NCBI GenBank assembly: GCA_964439265.1
Contig: CAYTOA010000004.1
Coordinates: 58,112 to 122,111 of the forward strand
Length of the DNA stretch: 64,000 nucleotides
Reading direction: 5' to 3'
Source of the DNA: JAGVPT01 sp964439265
GTDB taxonomy: Bacteria; Bacteroidota; Ignavibacteria; UBA10030; UBA8401
Shown here: one piece after another, positions 17,379-26,293 of the stretch
Position numbering within the stretch: the first letter of the stretch is position 1
How the letters are laid out: every line of letters begins with the position of its first letter
Position numbers and translations under genes: made by a program
The notes under the pieces: generated by a model
Told to the model about the DNA's origin: nothing
The model's database searches: none
Seen by the model: only the letters and a program-made list of their open reading frames with translations

Positions 17379-18104
17379 TTACATTCGATAAAGTATCGCC
17401 CGCACATTGTCCATCGACGGATCAAGTTCGAGAGCTTTTTCCCAGCTAAGTTTTGCATCTGGGAACTGACGTAACATGTAATAGATCGACCCTCGAACTG
17501 CATATGCAAGAGCCATGTTGGGCGCAGCATCCACCGACTTGTTGATTTCGGCAAGCGCCTGAGTGTAACGCCGCTCAGAAAAAAGGCTTTGCGCTGTCTG
17601 AAGACTATTCAATGCCCTATTATAGTCGGCGTCATCCTTTGTATATGTCCCTTGTCCCGGCTGCTTCTTCCGCACTTTGGACGTGTCGACAATATCCTTG
17701 ATGTCCGAGGCCAAGTCCTCTTCCTTCGGTTTCAACAGCTCATCGGTCTCATCGCGGTCATGTTTCTTTTGACTTGCAGTTCGCTTCGGCTGCTCTTCCT
17801 CTTCATTAGCGCCTTGCGCATTCTTCTTCAATGCCTGCCCGGAATAATCAATAGTGAAATCAATGTCTTTGTTGTAGAGGTCAAGCAGTACATCCATGTT
17901 CAGCGTTGGGGTAGTCAATTTCACGGAGGCGGGCGCAGACGGCGTTCCACTCTCCTTCGACGGCGCCGATTCCTTCTGATACGCCGATTGAGCTTTCAGT
18001 TGACTTTTCGACGCCGAGTCTCCCTGCACCGTCAGGTTCTCCTGACCGAATGTCAAAGATAAAATTCCAAAGCTAAACAGCGCTGCGATTAACACTCTTT
18101 TCAT
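17379..18104 (-). CDS. Secreted TPR-repeat protein of the motor operon
   Basis: A 241-residue protein with an N-terminal signal peptide (cleavage probably after LTFG, residue about 20). A disordered, Ser/Lys-rich region and an acidic stretch (NEEEEQPKR, DETDELLKPKEED) follow. The C-terminal 95 residues contain tetratricopeptide repeats (AQSLFSERRYTQALAEINKS, MALAYAVRGSIYYMLRQF, AKLSWEKALELDPS). It should act in the periplasm, where it could bridge the stator or the membrane part of the FliF-like protein to the outer-membrane protein encoded upstream (inference). There is no direct family match beyond the TPRs. It lies 24 bases after the preceding gene and 18 before motA. Confidence 0.8.
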   Translation of the reverse strand: MKRVLIAALFSFGILSLTFGQENLTVQGDSASKSQLKAQSAYQKESAPSKESGTPSAPASVKLTTPTLNMDVLLDLYNKDIDFTIDYSGQALKKNAQGANEEEEQPKRTASQKKHDRDETDELLKPKEEDLASDIKDIVDTSKVRKKQPGQGTYTKDDADYNRALNSLQTAQSLFSERRYTQALAEINKSVDAAPNMALAYAVRGSIYYMLRQFPDAKLSWEKALELDPSMDNVRAILYRM

Positions 18105-18128
18105 AGACAGTCCTTATTTTCGTGTTCG

Positions 18129-19259
18129 TTACAGAACGAAATTCACTTGCAGACCGTAGAGCGGTCCCGCAATGTCGGAGCGGTCAAAACTCTTGCTGAT
18201 GGCAATACCGTTGTAGAAACCGGTCAACCCAACATTTCTGCTCAATCGCAGTGACAACCCGGCATAGTACGACTCTGGAAGTCCGCTGTTCTTGAAGGAG
18301 ACATCGAACCCGCCGGCAAGGTCGAGCATGAGGATTCCGGGACCTACCTGATCATTTCCTATGATTTCAAATGAAAGTCCGGGCATGACAATGATCCCCA
18401 TCAATCCGAACTTCGATGTTCCAATCAACCGTGAATCAATATAGAACTTCAAAAAATTCATGATCGTCGCCATCTCGTTCAGGCGGTAACCAATGGAATA
18501 ATATCCAACCGAATTGCCGGAATCTTTGACCCCAAAAGTGTAGGAATTGCCGAGGTTGAAACCAACGGTGAGATAATTCTCGATGAGACCTGTCTTCCTT
18601 TTGAGTGCATATTCTGCTGCAAGCTCAGACCCGGGATCGGTCGGCAGAATGCGATACTCCGCCTTCAGTTCTTTGCTCCATACCGTGATCCCATTGAGGT
18701 CGTTTATGTTCAGAAACATAATAATTTGGTTCGACGAAACCAAAACATCGGTGGAAACAATACCGTCGACATTGTGCGCCTTCGCATACGTGCGTATCTC
18801 ATCTTCCGTGTATGTGTTCTTCACCTGAAGAGTGCTGTCCGTGGCTTTGAACGACAGTGTCTTAAGATCCTGTGCGCCCACGGCAGCAAATCTCCGGTCT
18901 TTCGTCAACGCGTTCTTCAATTTCCCCTCGAAATAACTCGATAGAAACTGAATCTCCGAATATGTCAACTCTTCCTTGAAGGGCCAACGGACTTTCGTCT
19001 TGTACAACAACAATGTCCTGATGCTTGGACTGACTTCTTTTAACATCGGCGTCATCGCTGACAGAGCAGTATCCAAAGCAATGTCGAATTTTGGAAAGAT
19101 TGAAATGAGTTTCGAGTTTTCCGTCGACGGGATTTTTGCTACAGAGGGTTGAGGCTCTTGGCTTTGTGATTGTTGTTGGGCTTTGGCTGCGAAGGAGAGC
19201 AAAACAGTTGAAAAAACGATAAAAGCAATTACAGGAAGATGATTTTGCCGAGATTGCAT
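18129..19259 (-). CDS. Outer-membrane protein with FlgO/CsgG-like N-terminal domain and beta-barrel
   Basis: A 376-residue exported protein; signal peptide to about residue 28 (SFAAKA). Residues 75-205 have the pattern of the FlgO/CsgG/LpoB-type alpha-beta domain: a helix with YFEGKLKNALTKDRRF, then AKAHNVDGIVSTDVLVSSNQIIMFLNINDLNG, where a 'can this value be found' type strand pair follows. From about 215 to the end, alternating aromatic strands (SYTFGVKD, YYSIGYRL, YYAGLSLRLS, GLQVNFVL) suggest a small outer-membrane barrel. FlgO is an outer-membrane flagellar protein in Vibrio, so the match, if real, fits the motor context. This family call is inference from pattern only. It is the first gene of the motor operon. 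Confidence 0.65.
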   Translation of the reverse strand: MQSRQNHLPVIAFIVFSTVLLSFAAKAQQQSQSQEPQPSVAKIPSTENSKLISIFPKFDIALDTALSAMTPMLKEVSPSIRTLLLYKTKVRWPFKEELTYSEIQFLSSYFEGKLKNALTKDRRFAAVGAQDLKTLSFKATDSTLQVKNTYTEDEIRTYAKAHNVDGIVSTDVLVSSNQIIMFLNINDLNGITVWSKELKAEYRILPTDPGSELAAEYALKRKTGLIENYLTVGFNLGNSYTFGVKDSGNSVGYYSIGYRLNEMATIMNFLKFYIDSRLIGTSKFGLMGIIVMPGLSFEIIGNDQVGPGILMLDLAGGFDVSFKNSGLPESYYAGLSLRLSRNVGLTGFYNGIAISKSFDRSDIAGPLYGLQVNFVL

Positions 19260-19736
19260 GGTGTTTGTCTGCTCATTGTGATTGGAAGGGAATTTTGATT
19301 ACTACCCACAGCGCGATCCCAAAAACCAGCATTACATTATAGAAGTAATTATCGCAATCAATTTAAATACTTCTTGCAAACTATCGTCTAATTGGCCTTA
19401 ATATAACAGAAAATTTAGATTTGTCAAGGAGAAACTGGGTATTTTGGGCGATTTGCAACAGCTGAAGAAGAAAGGAAGGTTACTCTCGCGAAAAGGGGTA
19501 AATTGTGCCAGGCAAACCAACAAATTCGACGATATCCGGAGGATTCAGACCTCCGAATACTCAAAATTGAGGGAATGTGCAGAAGTTTGCGGGAAACCTC
19601 TAATATCAATTATTGGTACCGCTAGAACACGCTGACATATTTGCACGAGGACGGATCTGAAACGTAGTCTCCTGCCTTGAGGCATCAACACATTTGATCA
19701 TGGTCATGATAGGCATTGAAGCTGGCTGCGTCAGCA
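19260..19736. other. Intergenic region between propeller gene and motor operon
   Basis: It holds the candidate motor promoter (19400-19427) and a 14-bp palindrome ATCATGGTCATGAT at 19697-19710. A 63-codon plus-strand frame (19444-19635) has no recognisable features and is probably chance. The long leader of about 140 bases before the motor operon could hold regulation, but no known riboswitch was seen. Confidence 0.6.
19400..19427 (-). promoter_or_regulatory. Candidate sigma70 promoter of the motor operon
   Basis: On the minus strand a perfect TTGACA (19427-19422) is followed after 16 bases by TATATT (19405-19400), about 140 bases before the first start codon at 19259. The region between is A/T-rich. 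No sigma28-type flagellar promoter was noticed there. Confidence 0.5.
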
Positions 19737-22361
19737 TTATTGGTTTTCATCCTTTTTTGGAAAAATATCAGGATACAGCCTTGTGGCGCAATCCGGGCAG
19801 AGACTGTGCGAAAGCTTGGCCTCAGAATGCGTTGAGAGATATGCTTCCAGAAGGTTCCAGTAACCCGAATCATCCCTAATTTTTTTGCAGCTAGCGCAGA
19901 TCGGAATCAATCCGCCCAGGACCTTGATTTTTGCCAGTGAATCTTCGACCCGTTCTTTGAGAATTTTTTCTCGTTGAAGAAGCTGCCACACTCTGGCGCG
20001 ATAGATTCCAAACATGAACCCGAACAAGATGACAGAGATCAACACGTAGAACCAGCGAGCCTGGTAGAAGTGAGGAGCAAGAGTAAAATCAAAGGAAGCG
20101 CCTTCAAGATTCCATACGCCGTCGTTATTGCACGCGATGACTCTAAAATTGTATTGGCCGGGGGGAATATTCGTATACAACGCCGTACGCCGGGAACTCG
20201 TTTCCTTCCAGACGTCGTCGTAACCAACAAGCTTATATTTGAACTGCACTTTTTCCGAAGCGGTGTAGCTCAGGCCGGCATACTGGAATTCTACTTCCCC
20301 CTTCCCGGCCGGCGCTGATGCGTGCAGCGTTGGAACATACGATTTCCTGTCAATCATGGCCTCTTCAATAACCACTGGAGGAGGGATCGAGTTCGTCATC
20401 AATGCGCCGGGGTCAATCACAACAATGCCTTTCGTGGTTGGGAAGATAAGTCTCCCGTCGGCAGTTTTTGATCCAGCAGGCTGGGCATTGCCGTTGCACT
20501 CGCTCGTTATCATGCCGTCCGAAATGCCGAATGACATACAGCGGACAGAGGATTTTTTGCCGTCCGCAAACTCGTTTAGATCTTCTATGCTGGCCCGGTA
20601 GATACCTTTGTTGCAGCTCATCCAGAGATTACGGTCGTCGTCCTCCAGAATTTGAAATACCGCATCATTAAACAATCCCGATTTGCTGGAGATGTGCGAG
20701 AACGATTGGTTCTTATATCGGTAGAGTCCTCCTCCATACGTTCCAATCCACATGGTGCCGTCCTTGTCTTCATGGAAAGCGTAGACGGGCTCGGTCGGAC
20801 ATCCTTCTGAAACATTAAATGCTGTAACTTCATTTTTCTTCCAGCGGATCATCCCTCCGTTGTGACCTATCCAGATGCTCCCGCTACTATCGCGATAGAG
20901 CGTTCGAATCATAGTATTCGACAGGTTCAGATTCCCCACCGACGTAATAGTTCCATTTTTGAATTCACTCAGAGTACCATGAGCTGTCCCGATCCACATC
21001 GATCCGTCGGGAAGCGGAAGAAGCGCTCTCACATCGTCATAAGCCGGTCCATTCTTTCCCGTGAAGGTTTTGAATTTGCCATCCTTGAAACGCACAACGC
21101 CAGAACTCGTAGCAAGCCATACTGCATCGTCTTTATCCTGAACAATCGCGCGAATCAAATTGGCGGGTAAGCCGTTTTTTGTATTGAACACATCGAACCT
21201 ATTTGACAGAACGTGGATCGCCCCCCAGCCAATAGTGCCGATCCATACGCTTCCTTCCCGCGATTGGTATATCGCATCCGAGTTCTCCTCGTCACTCCCG
21301 TTTTGACCGGCCATGTGTGCAAAATTTCCCTCCCAAAGACGATTGATCCCGTCGCTGGAGGTCCCAACCCACACATTGCCCTCGCGGTCATTCATGACGG
21401 AAAAAACGAAATTGCTTGAAAGTCCGTCTTTTGTTCCGACTGCTGTAAACTTTCCGCCTGAAAGTCGATTTATTCCGCCGAACTCCGTCCCAATCCACAA
21501 ATCACCTTTTGGATCTTGCGCAATACATTGAACAGAGTTGTCGGACAGACCTTCGGCTTTCCCATAGATTTTGAGAGTGCCGCCGCGAAACTTCACCAAG
21601 CCTTTTGGTGTCCCGACCCAGATCGAACTATCACGACCAACACAGAGGGCTGTTATATCCTCGCTCGGAAGACCTTGAGGCTTCTTCAAAAAAGCAGATC
21701 GGTCGTTCATCATGCGATTGACCCCGGCATTCGTCCCTATCCATATGGTTCCTTCAAAGTCTTCAGCGAAGGAGGAGACAGAATTGCTGGAAAGACCTTC
21801 AGTGACAGTATAATGTCGAAATTTGCCATCCACGATACTGTAGATTCCATTATCCGCAGTCCCTATCCATGCCCCGCCGCGTCGATCTTTGAATAAGGTT
21901 TGGATCCGAGTCTTCGCTAAAATCTGAGCGCCTGCAGAAAATTGACCGTCCTTCAGCTGCGTCATTCCTTCGAACGTACCGATGAGAAGGGAACCGTCAT
22001 CAAGTTCAATGAGAGAGGTTACGTTGTTGTGCGGAATGGCGGGCGTGTTTTCCCTGTCAAACACAGTGAACCGTGCGCCGTCATATCGAACCAGGCCCTC
22101 TTCAGTTCCGAACCAGATAAAGCCATCTCTCGTTTGGATAATTGATCGAACGGTACCCTGCGGCAAACCATCTGCAATAGACCACGAGCGAACAGAAAAA
22201 CGAGTAAGAAATTTTTGTGGAATTCCCTTTTGTCTTGCACTGCCAGCCGAATCCAGGCCACGCGGAAATGCTCGCATGCAGACAACAAGAATGAACGGCA
22301 GAATGCAGGCGCCCGCTCGGGCTGCCATTCGGAATGCAGATGCCGCAAACTGTGAACTCAC
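19737..22361 (-). CDS. Membrane-bound two-component-type propeller sensor with Y_Y_Y domain and C-terminal Cys-pair module
   Basis: About 874 residues. After an N-terminal signal anchor come some 13 propeller repeats of the type G-x-[IL]-W-[IV]-G-T (for example GFIWFGTEEGL, GNVWVGTSSDG, GTMWIGTYGGG). A Y_Y_Y domain (FKYKLVGYDDVWKE, PPGQYNFRVIACNNDG) and a membrane helix follow, then a short cytoplasmic coiled coil. No histidine kinase, GGDEF or other output domain is present. Instead the last 60 residues carry GLIPICASCKKIRDDSGYW and LCPDC, the small module with two Cys pairs often seen at the end of signalling proteins, probably binding metal. The start is GTG at 22361, chosen for AAGGAG nine bases upstream; a GTG at 22397 and an ATG at 22328 are alternatives. 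Confidence 0.85.
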   Translation of the reverse strand: MSSQFAASAFRMAARAGACILPFILVVCMRAFPRGLDSAGSARQKGIPQKFLTRFSVRSWSIADGLPQGTVRSIIQTRDGFIWFGTEEGLVRYDGARFTVFDRENTPAIPHNNVTSLIELDDGSLLIGTFEGMTQLKDGQFSAGAQILAKTRIQTLFKDRRGGAWIGTADNGIYSIVDGKFRHYTVTEGLSSNSVSSFAEDFEGTIWIGTNAGVNRMMNDRSAFLKKPQGLPSEDITALCVGRDSSIWVGTPKGLVKFRGGTLKIYGKAEGLSDNSVQCIAQDPKGDLWIGTEFGGINRLSGGKFTAVGTKDGLSSNFVFSVMNDREGNVWVGTSSDGINRLWEGNFAHMAGQNGSDEENSDAIYQSREGSVWIGTIGWGAIHVLSNRFDVFNTKNGLPANLIRAIVQDKDDAVWLATSSGVVRFKDGKFKTFTGKNGPAYDDVRALLPLPDGSMWIGTAHGTLSEFKNGTITSVGNLNLSNTMIRTLYRDSSGSIWIGHNGGMIRWKKNEVTAFNVSEGCPTEPVYAFHEDKDGTMWIGTYGGGLYRYKNQSFSHISSKSGLFNDAVFQILEDDDRNLWMSCNKGIYRASIEDLNEFADGKKSSVRCMSFGISDGMITSECNGNAQPAGSKTADGRLIFPTTKGIVVIDPGALMTNSIPPPVVIEEAMIDRKSYVPTLHASAPAGKGEVEFQYAGLSYTASEKVQFKYKLVGYDDVWKETSSRRTALYTNIPPGQYNFRVIACNNDGVWNLEGASFDFTLAPHFYQARWFYVLISVILFGFMFGIYRARVWQLLQREKILKERVEDSLAKIKVLGGLIPICASCKKIRDDSGYWNLLEAYLSTHSEAKLSHSLCPDCATRLYPDIFPKKDENQ

Positions 22362-22772
22362 TGGGAATTTCTCCTTGAAGGAAATCAGGACGGGCACACC
22401 ACTGGCCTCAATCCACTATAATATCGTCAATATTTATGCCAACAGGAAGGTATATTGATGGGGCGGATTCGCGTTTCTAGTTGCGGTTGTATTCTCGCTC
22501 TGCGGGATCTGTGAAAAAATAATTCCTGGACCAAACGGCGGGATGTCCGGGGCTGGGGCTCCGTTTGAAATGCTGGTCAAATATCCGCACTTAGTTGCAC
22601 AATGGTGCTTAGCCGGATATTAGAAAATTCTCACAACGGTATGCAGAGGGGAGGTAATGAACATGGTGAGCGTACGACGACTATAATGCCGACAACCAGC
22701 CTTAGACAAAGATTCTGCTGAACTTCGCAATCGGTCTAACAAACCGCAGAAGCGTTCAAAACTGGTGTAAGG
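22362..22772. other. Intergenic region
   Basis: No gene seen. It contains an imperfectly spaced inverted repeat AATATCCG (22580-22587) / CGGATATT (22614-22621) of unknown meaning. Confidence 0.5.
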
Positions 22773-23009
22773 TCATCTCACCCGTCTCACATAGTGATGA
22801 TTTCTTCCGCTCGTGAGGGCGAGCGTGAGGATCATCCAACTCGTTGTCCCAGTAATTACGATCCCAAGGTCCATTGCTGCAGAGATGTCTCGAAAGAACC
22901 CATAAGCGACAATAAGAACGCCGAAGAGGAGCACTATGCCTAAGCCGATCGTTCGTGAGTCCACCGGTATTGCGGTTCTGAATCTTGCTCCACTCAATAA
23001 CTTTTTCAT
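22773..23009 (-). CDS. Small hypothetical membrane protein
   Basis: A 78-residue protein with two hydrophobic segments (residues 21-40 and 48-66) joined by a short acidic turn (RDISAAMD), and basic N- and C-termini (RNHHYVRRVR). It starts with ATG; upstream Shine-Dalgarno signal is weak. No family is recognised. Its location between a sensor protein and a secreted protein gives no functional hint. Small two-helix proteins like this can be real but are hard to tell from chance frames. Confidence 0.45.
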   Translation of the reverse strand: MKKLLSGARFRTAIPVDSRTIGLGIVLLFGVLIVAYGFFRDISAAMDLGIVITGTTSWMILTLALTSGRNHHYVRRVR

Positions 23010-23096
23010 AACCTAATAAATTGAAAATTCGTTTCTTTCTTTATCGGCAACGCGAACAGGGTTTAATAATACGGCCCCAAAACGAACATAGAAGAA

Positions 23097-23606
23097 TCAG
23101 TTCTTCGGGGGTTCCAAACTGTAACCAAGTTGTTCCATAAAATACAGGCCGTCACTCTCGCTTTTATCTTCATAGAGACGTCCATTCTTAAATCGAAGTA
23201 TACTCATTCCGCTCAATTTGAAGGTTCGTCCCGTTGGGGATAAGAACCCCGGTCCGGTGTGGGTTCCTGATACCATCCAACGCAAGATTGCCCGATCACC
23301 TACATAGTATTCTTCTTCAGTCAGCAATGTAAAATCGGGAAACATTGTCCGGTAACCCGAAATGAGACGTTTCACGACGGATAAGCCTCGGTATTGATAA
23401 CCGGGAGCAATCCCATCATAACGAACTACATTGGAATCGCAAACGATATTCAATGTGTCTAATTGGCCGGAGTTCCATGCGTACACGTACGCATCGACAA
23501 CCTGTTTTTGTCGATTGGCTGATTGTTGAACGGTTTCAGTAGATTGGCAGAAACTCCGTAGACTGAAAAGGGAGGTCACGATCAGTACAAATACAAATTT
23601 CATCAT
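23097..23606 (-). CDS. Secreted SnoaL-like/ester-cyclase family protein
   Basis: A 169-residue protein with a signal peptide (MKFVFVLIVTSLFSLRSFC; cleavage near residue 20) and a NTF2-like alpha+beta fold of the SnoaL-like type. Typical elements are the start helix VVDAYVYAWNSGQLDTL, YQYRGLSVVKRLISGYRTMFPDF and the C-terminal strand pair GMSILRFKNGRLYEDK. Members include polyketide cyclases and many proteins of unknown role; exported versions are common in Bacteroidota. Substrate unknown. The gene stands alone. Confidence 0.75.
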   Translation of the reverse strand: MMKFVFVLIVTSLFSLRSFCQSTETVQQSANRQKQVVDAYVYAWNSGQLDTLNIVCDSNVVRYDGIAPGYQYRGLSVVKRLISGYRTMFPDFTLLTEEEYYVGDRAILRWMVSGTHTGPGFLSPTGRTFKLSGMSILRFKNGRLYEDKSESDGLYFMEQLGYSLEPPKN

Positions 23607-24298
23607 TTCTCTTTTGGAATTCTCGGCTCTCGCGGCATGATTCCCGGCCGCTCGGTGTGTGCTTCGTCCATGTTGTCGGATGTGATATCAGTAGAAGATA
23701 CGTGTCTTCGTCGTGCCGGGATTTTATGGCTGAAGCCACAAAAAAAACTTCACCAGGCCTTCAGCTTTACGAATACCAAAACTCCATGAGAGTGTATAAG
23801 CATGAGATTGGGAGAATTATGCGCTTTCATATTATTAAGCCGCAAAACTGGTGAGCTCCCGCGGGATTAACTGCAGACCCCTAGAAAGTTCCTCTGCGTG
23901 CGATGTGAGGTTATTTCTGTATTAATTTATCGCTATTCAAATACATTTGCAACCGAACCGCGAAAATAAATATAAAAATAATAGCGCGAGTTTGAGCGCC
24001 AACTCATTTGATGGATTGAATAAGTTCCCGAGCGTCGGGCTATTATCCTGCTTTAGAGGCGACATATTGACCTCCCTGATGCAATCCAGAGATGCACATT
24101 GCAATCTCAATAGGAAATTGTTATCATACCGGTGAAGCCCTACCACCAAATCATAGCCGGGAACTATGGTCAAGGGCGCGGAGTTAAGTGCGCAATAGAA
24201 ATGGGATCTCCCCTTTGAGGTTACAATCAAAATCATTTTCACAGGGACACTGAGGATCCCACCTTCAGAGAGTCTTACTTTCGACCAGGAGGTCATCC
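23607..24298. other. Intergenic region
   Basis: About 690 bases with only short frames lacking recognisable features on both strands. A strong ribosome-binding site (AGGAGGT) for the next gene lies at its right end. I see no RNA gene or repeat. Confidence 0.5.
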
Positions 24299-25591
24299 AT
24301 GAAAATTCCCAATTTCTTCGCTGTTCTATTCGTCGTCGCCGGTGCTACTATGTTTTCATCAGGATGTAAGTCAAATAGCACATCACCGAAGACTTCAACT
24401 GACCCTGCAAAAGCAGCTCAGCTCGTCACTGCCGCAAGTGAAATACTGATACCCCGCGTTGCACTTATCGCAACATTGCCATCGGACACCGCGGCTTTTG
24501 ATCTCTCGTCGGCGAACATCCTTTATAGCCAGGCGTTAGATCAGGACCCCGGCAATCTTGATGCACATTTTGGCTTTGCACTGACCGAAGTGTTGACCCT
24601 CTTCTCAGACCCGACGGTTGCAAAACTTCAGCAGTCGGGAGAAGTAGGATTCTCCGCGAACGCCATGCTTTCAATCCTTAAAAGCGGCGGAGTTCAACAA
24701 TTCACGCGACCGATAACCTCGGACGTACTTGGCAAGATACGCCTGGCGAACCAACCTTCGCTCGCCCTTCATACAGTGCTCGCTAAATCGCAGGCCGGCC
24801 AACTCCCGAGTCATGACCAAGCTATCGTAGAGACAAACATCCTCCCCGTCCTTGCAAACGCTATCGTCCATCTCCAGCAGGTGACAAATACACCCAGCTA
24901 TCAATTTCTCATCACGCCGCAGCTAATGGGAGTCAACAACGGCCCGACCTACCGTATCGATCTTACAGAGATTTATCTTTTGCTCGCGGTGTTTCAGTTC
25001 TTTGATGCTGACGGGTCGCTGTTCGTCGCATACAATATCGATTACACTTCCTCTACTGCTTCATCGGTAACTCAGGCCTGGCAGCCCTCGTCGCCCTTCC
25101 TCACCCTCCGGACAAACGGCGTGCAGCGGATGAAAGACACTCGCACGAACTATCTTGCCATGGCAACGAGCATCAGAAACGGACTGACGTTCCTCATGCA
25201 CGAAACACCCCACCCGGAAACTGATGTCATCGTCTACAATCCGCAGGACCAGAGCCAAGTTCAATCAGCTATCCAGGACGTGGATTCGTTGACGGCATTC
25301 TTATCAGGCCCGTACTCGATTGGCGGTGCCACAGCAAACGTAGGCAGTCTATTTCTAAACCCCATCACAGACGTAAAGGCAAAGCTCCCCGCATATACAG
25401 CTTCGTCAAGGCCGAATTCTTCGGGAACGTATGATGCCGTCCTAACGTGGCAAGCGTCATCATTCGATACCTGGGTTTTTCCGGACCCGACATTCAACGG
25501 CTTTCTCCCCGGCATGACCAATTCAGGGTTGAAACAGATGTTTGAAATCAACGCCTCGACCTGGTCATCTAGCGTCATTATTTCCGGATGA
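24299..25591 (+). CDS. Hypothetical exported lipoprotein
   Basis: A 430-residue protein with a lipoprotein signal peptide; the lipobox FSSGC puts the modified cysteine at residue 23, followed by a Ser/Thr-rich linker (KSNSTSPKTSTDP). The start has a strong Shine-Dalgarno AGGAGGT five bases upstream. The N-terminal half reads like helical repeats (ILYSQALDQDPGNLDAHFGFALTEV is TPR-like), the rest is mixed with many Tyr, Asn and Ser. No family recognised. The gene after it starts seven bases downstream and also encodes an exported protein, so the two probably form a unit. Confidence 0.8.
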   Translation: MKIPNFFAVLFVVAGATMFSSGCKSNSTSPKTSTDPAKAAQLVTAASEILIPRVALIATLPSDTAAFDLSSANILYSQALDQDPGNLDAHFGFALTEVLTLFSDPTVAKLQQSGEVGFSANAMLSILKSGGVQQFTRPITSDVLGKIRLANQPSLALHTVLAKSQAGQLPSHDQAIVETNILPVLANAIVHLQQVTNTPSYQFLITPQLMGVNNGPTYRIDLTEIYLLLAVFQFFDADGSLFVAYNIDYTSSTASSVTQAWQPSSPFLTLRTNGVQRMKDTRTNYLAMATSIRNGLTFLMHETPHPETDVIVYNPQDQSQVQSAIQDVDSLTAFLSGPYSIGGATANVGSLFLNPITDVKAKLPAYTASSRPNSSGTYDAVLTWQASSFDTWVFPDPTFNGFLPGMTNSGLKQMFEINASTWSSSVIISG

Positions 25592-25597
25592 GACTAA

Positions 25598-26158
25598 ATG
25601 CGCGCGCTACTGTGTATCGTCGCCGCAGTTCTCTTTTTCGGCATCCGGACTGAAGTAGTTGCTCAGGATCTTCTCGGCCTCTTCTTTGACGGGGAATCGG
25701 TATCGAGTATCAGCGGAGGAAACCCATTTGCGCCGCTGGATTCGAAAAACCTTTCCCATTCCAGCCGCTACGGCGAAACAGGAAGCCAGGCTCCTTATCT
25801 TGACTCTTGGATCGACAATATTTACCGAGAAACCCGTTCTGGCGGAAGCGAACAGAATCTGCAGCCAAACGTTAACCGCGCAAAGATTTGCTTCCCGTTA
25901 TCGATGGAGACGAACGCTGCGACTCTGCATCTTGATATCCAATCCACAAAGACGACAGGGTCCTGTGATGCCGACCCGGAAGATCACGCCTCTTATGACG
26001 GAAGGGATGAATACGTAGCGGCCGGTGTGACAGTCCCCGTCGGCGGCGCCGTAAACTGCGACATTGGATTGCAGAAGAATATTCAAGAGAGGAGTATTCA
26101 ACCCGGTACGAACTTGGATTCCTGTTTCAGACATCCCATCAACGCGTCTCGGTATTGA
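25598..26158 (+). CDS. Hypothetical exported protein, probably frameshifted near its 3' end
   Basis: The frame starts with a clear signal peptide (MRALLCIVAAVLFFGI, cleavage around residue 22), then a secreted-looking region with SGGNPFAPLDSKNL. The last 20 residues (from about 26095) look unlike a protein, whereas frame 3 over 26090-26240 reads GVFNPVRTWIPVSDIPSTR and ends at a TGA at 26238-26240. A single frameshift between about 26060 and 26100 would extend the protein to 26240. Whether this is a true mutation or a sequence error cannot be decided here. It sits seven bases after the lipoprotein gene and may be its partner. Confidence 0.55.
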   Translation: MRALLCIVAAVLFFGIRTEVVAQDLLGLFFDGESVSSISGGNPFAPLDSKNLSHSSRYGETGSQAPYLDSWIDNIYRETRSGGSEQNLQPNVNRAKICFPLSMETNAATLHLDIQSTKTTGSCDADPEDHASYDGRDEYVAAGVTVPVGGAVNCDIGLQKNIQERSIQPGTNLDSCFRHPINASRY

Positions 26159-26257
26159 AAACGCTACCTCCTCGACGGCAAACGACACCCTTGCCTCGGC
26201 ACTTCCTCGAGACGTGCAGACCATTCTTAGCGAAACCTGATTGATTCCAGTGGAGGA

Positions 26258-26279
26258 CGGCCGTCTCCCCAGACGGCCG
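26258..26279. terminator. Perfect hairpin between convergent genes
   Basis: CGGCCGTCT / AGACGGCCG, nine base pairs, with a CCCC loop. It lies between the 3' ends of the convergent genes at 25598 and 26294. It has no T-tract on either side, so it may act as a weak or factor-dependent bidirectional terminator or as a transcript end stabiliser. Confidence 0.55.
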
Positions 26280-26293
26280 ATGTGAAGGCATTA

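Noticed and set aside
19444..19635. Plus-strand small protein between the motor operon and the propeller gene
   Set aside because: No ribosome-binding site, motif or hydrophobic segment; it overlaps the candidate motor promoter region.
19697..19710. Palindrome ATCATGGTCATGAT as an operator
   Set aside because: It lies far from both promoters and resembles no known operator; noted only in the intergenic entry.
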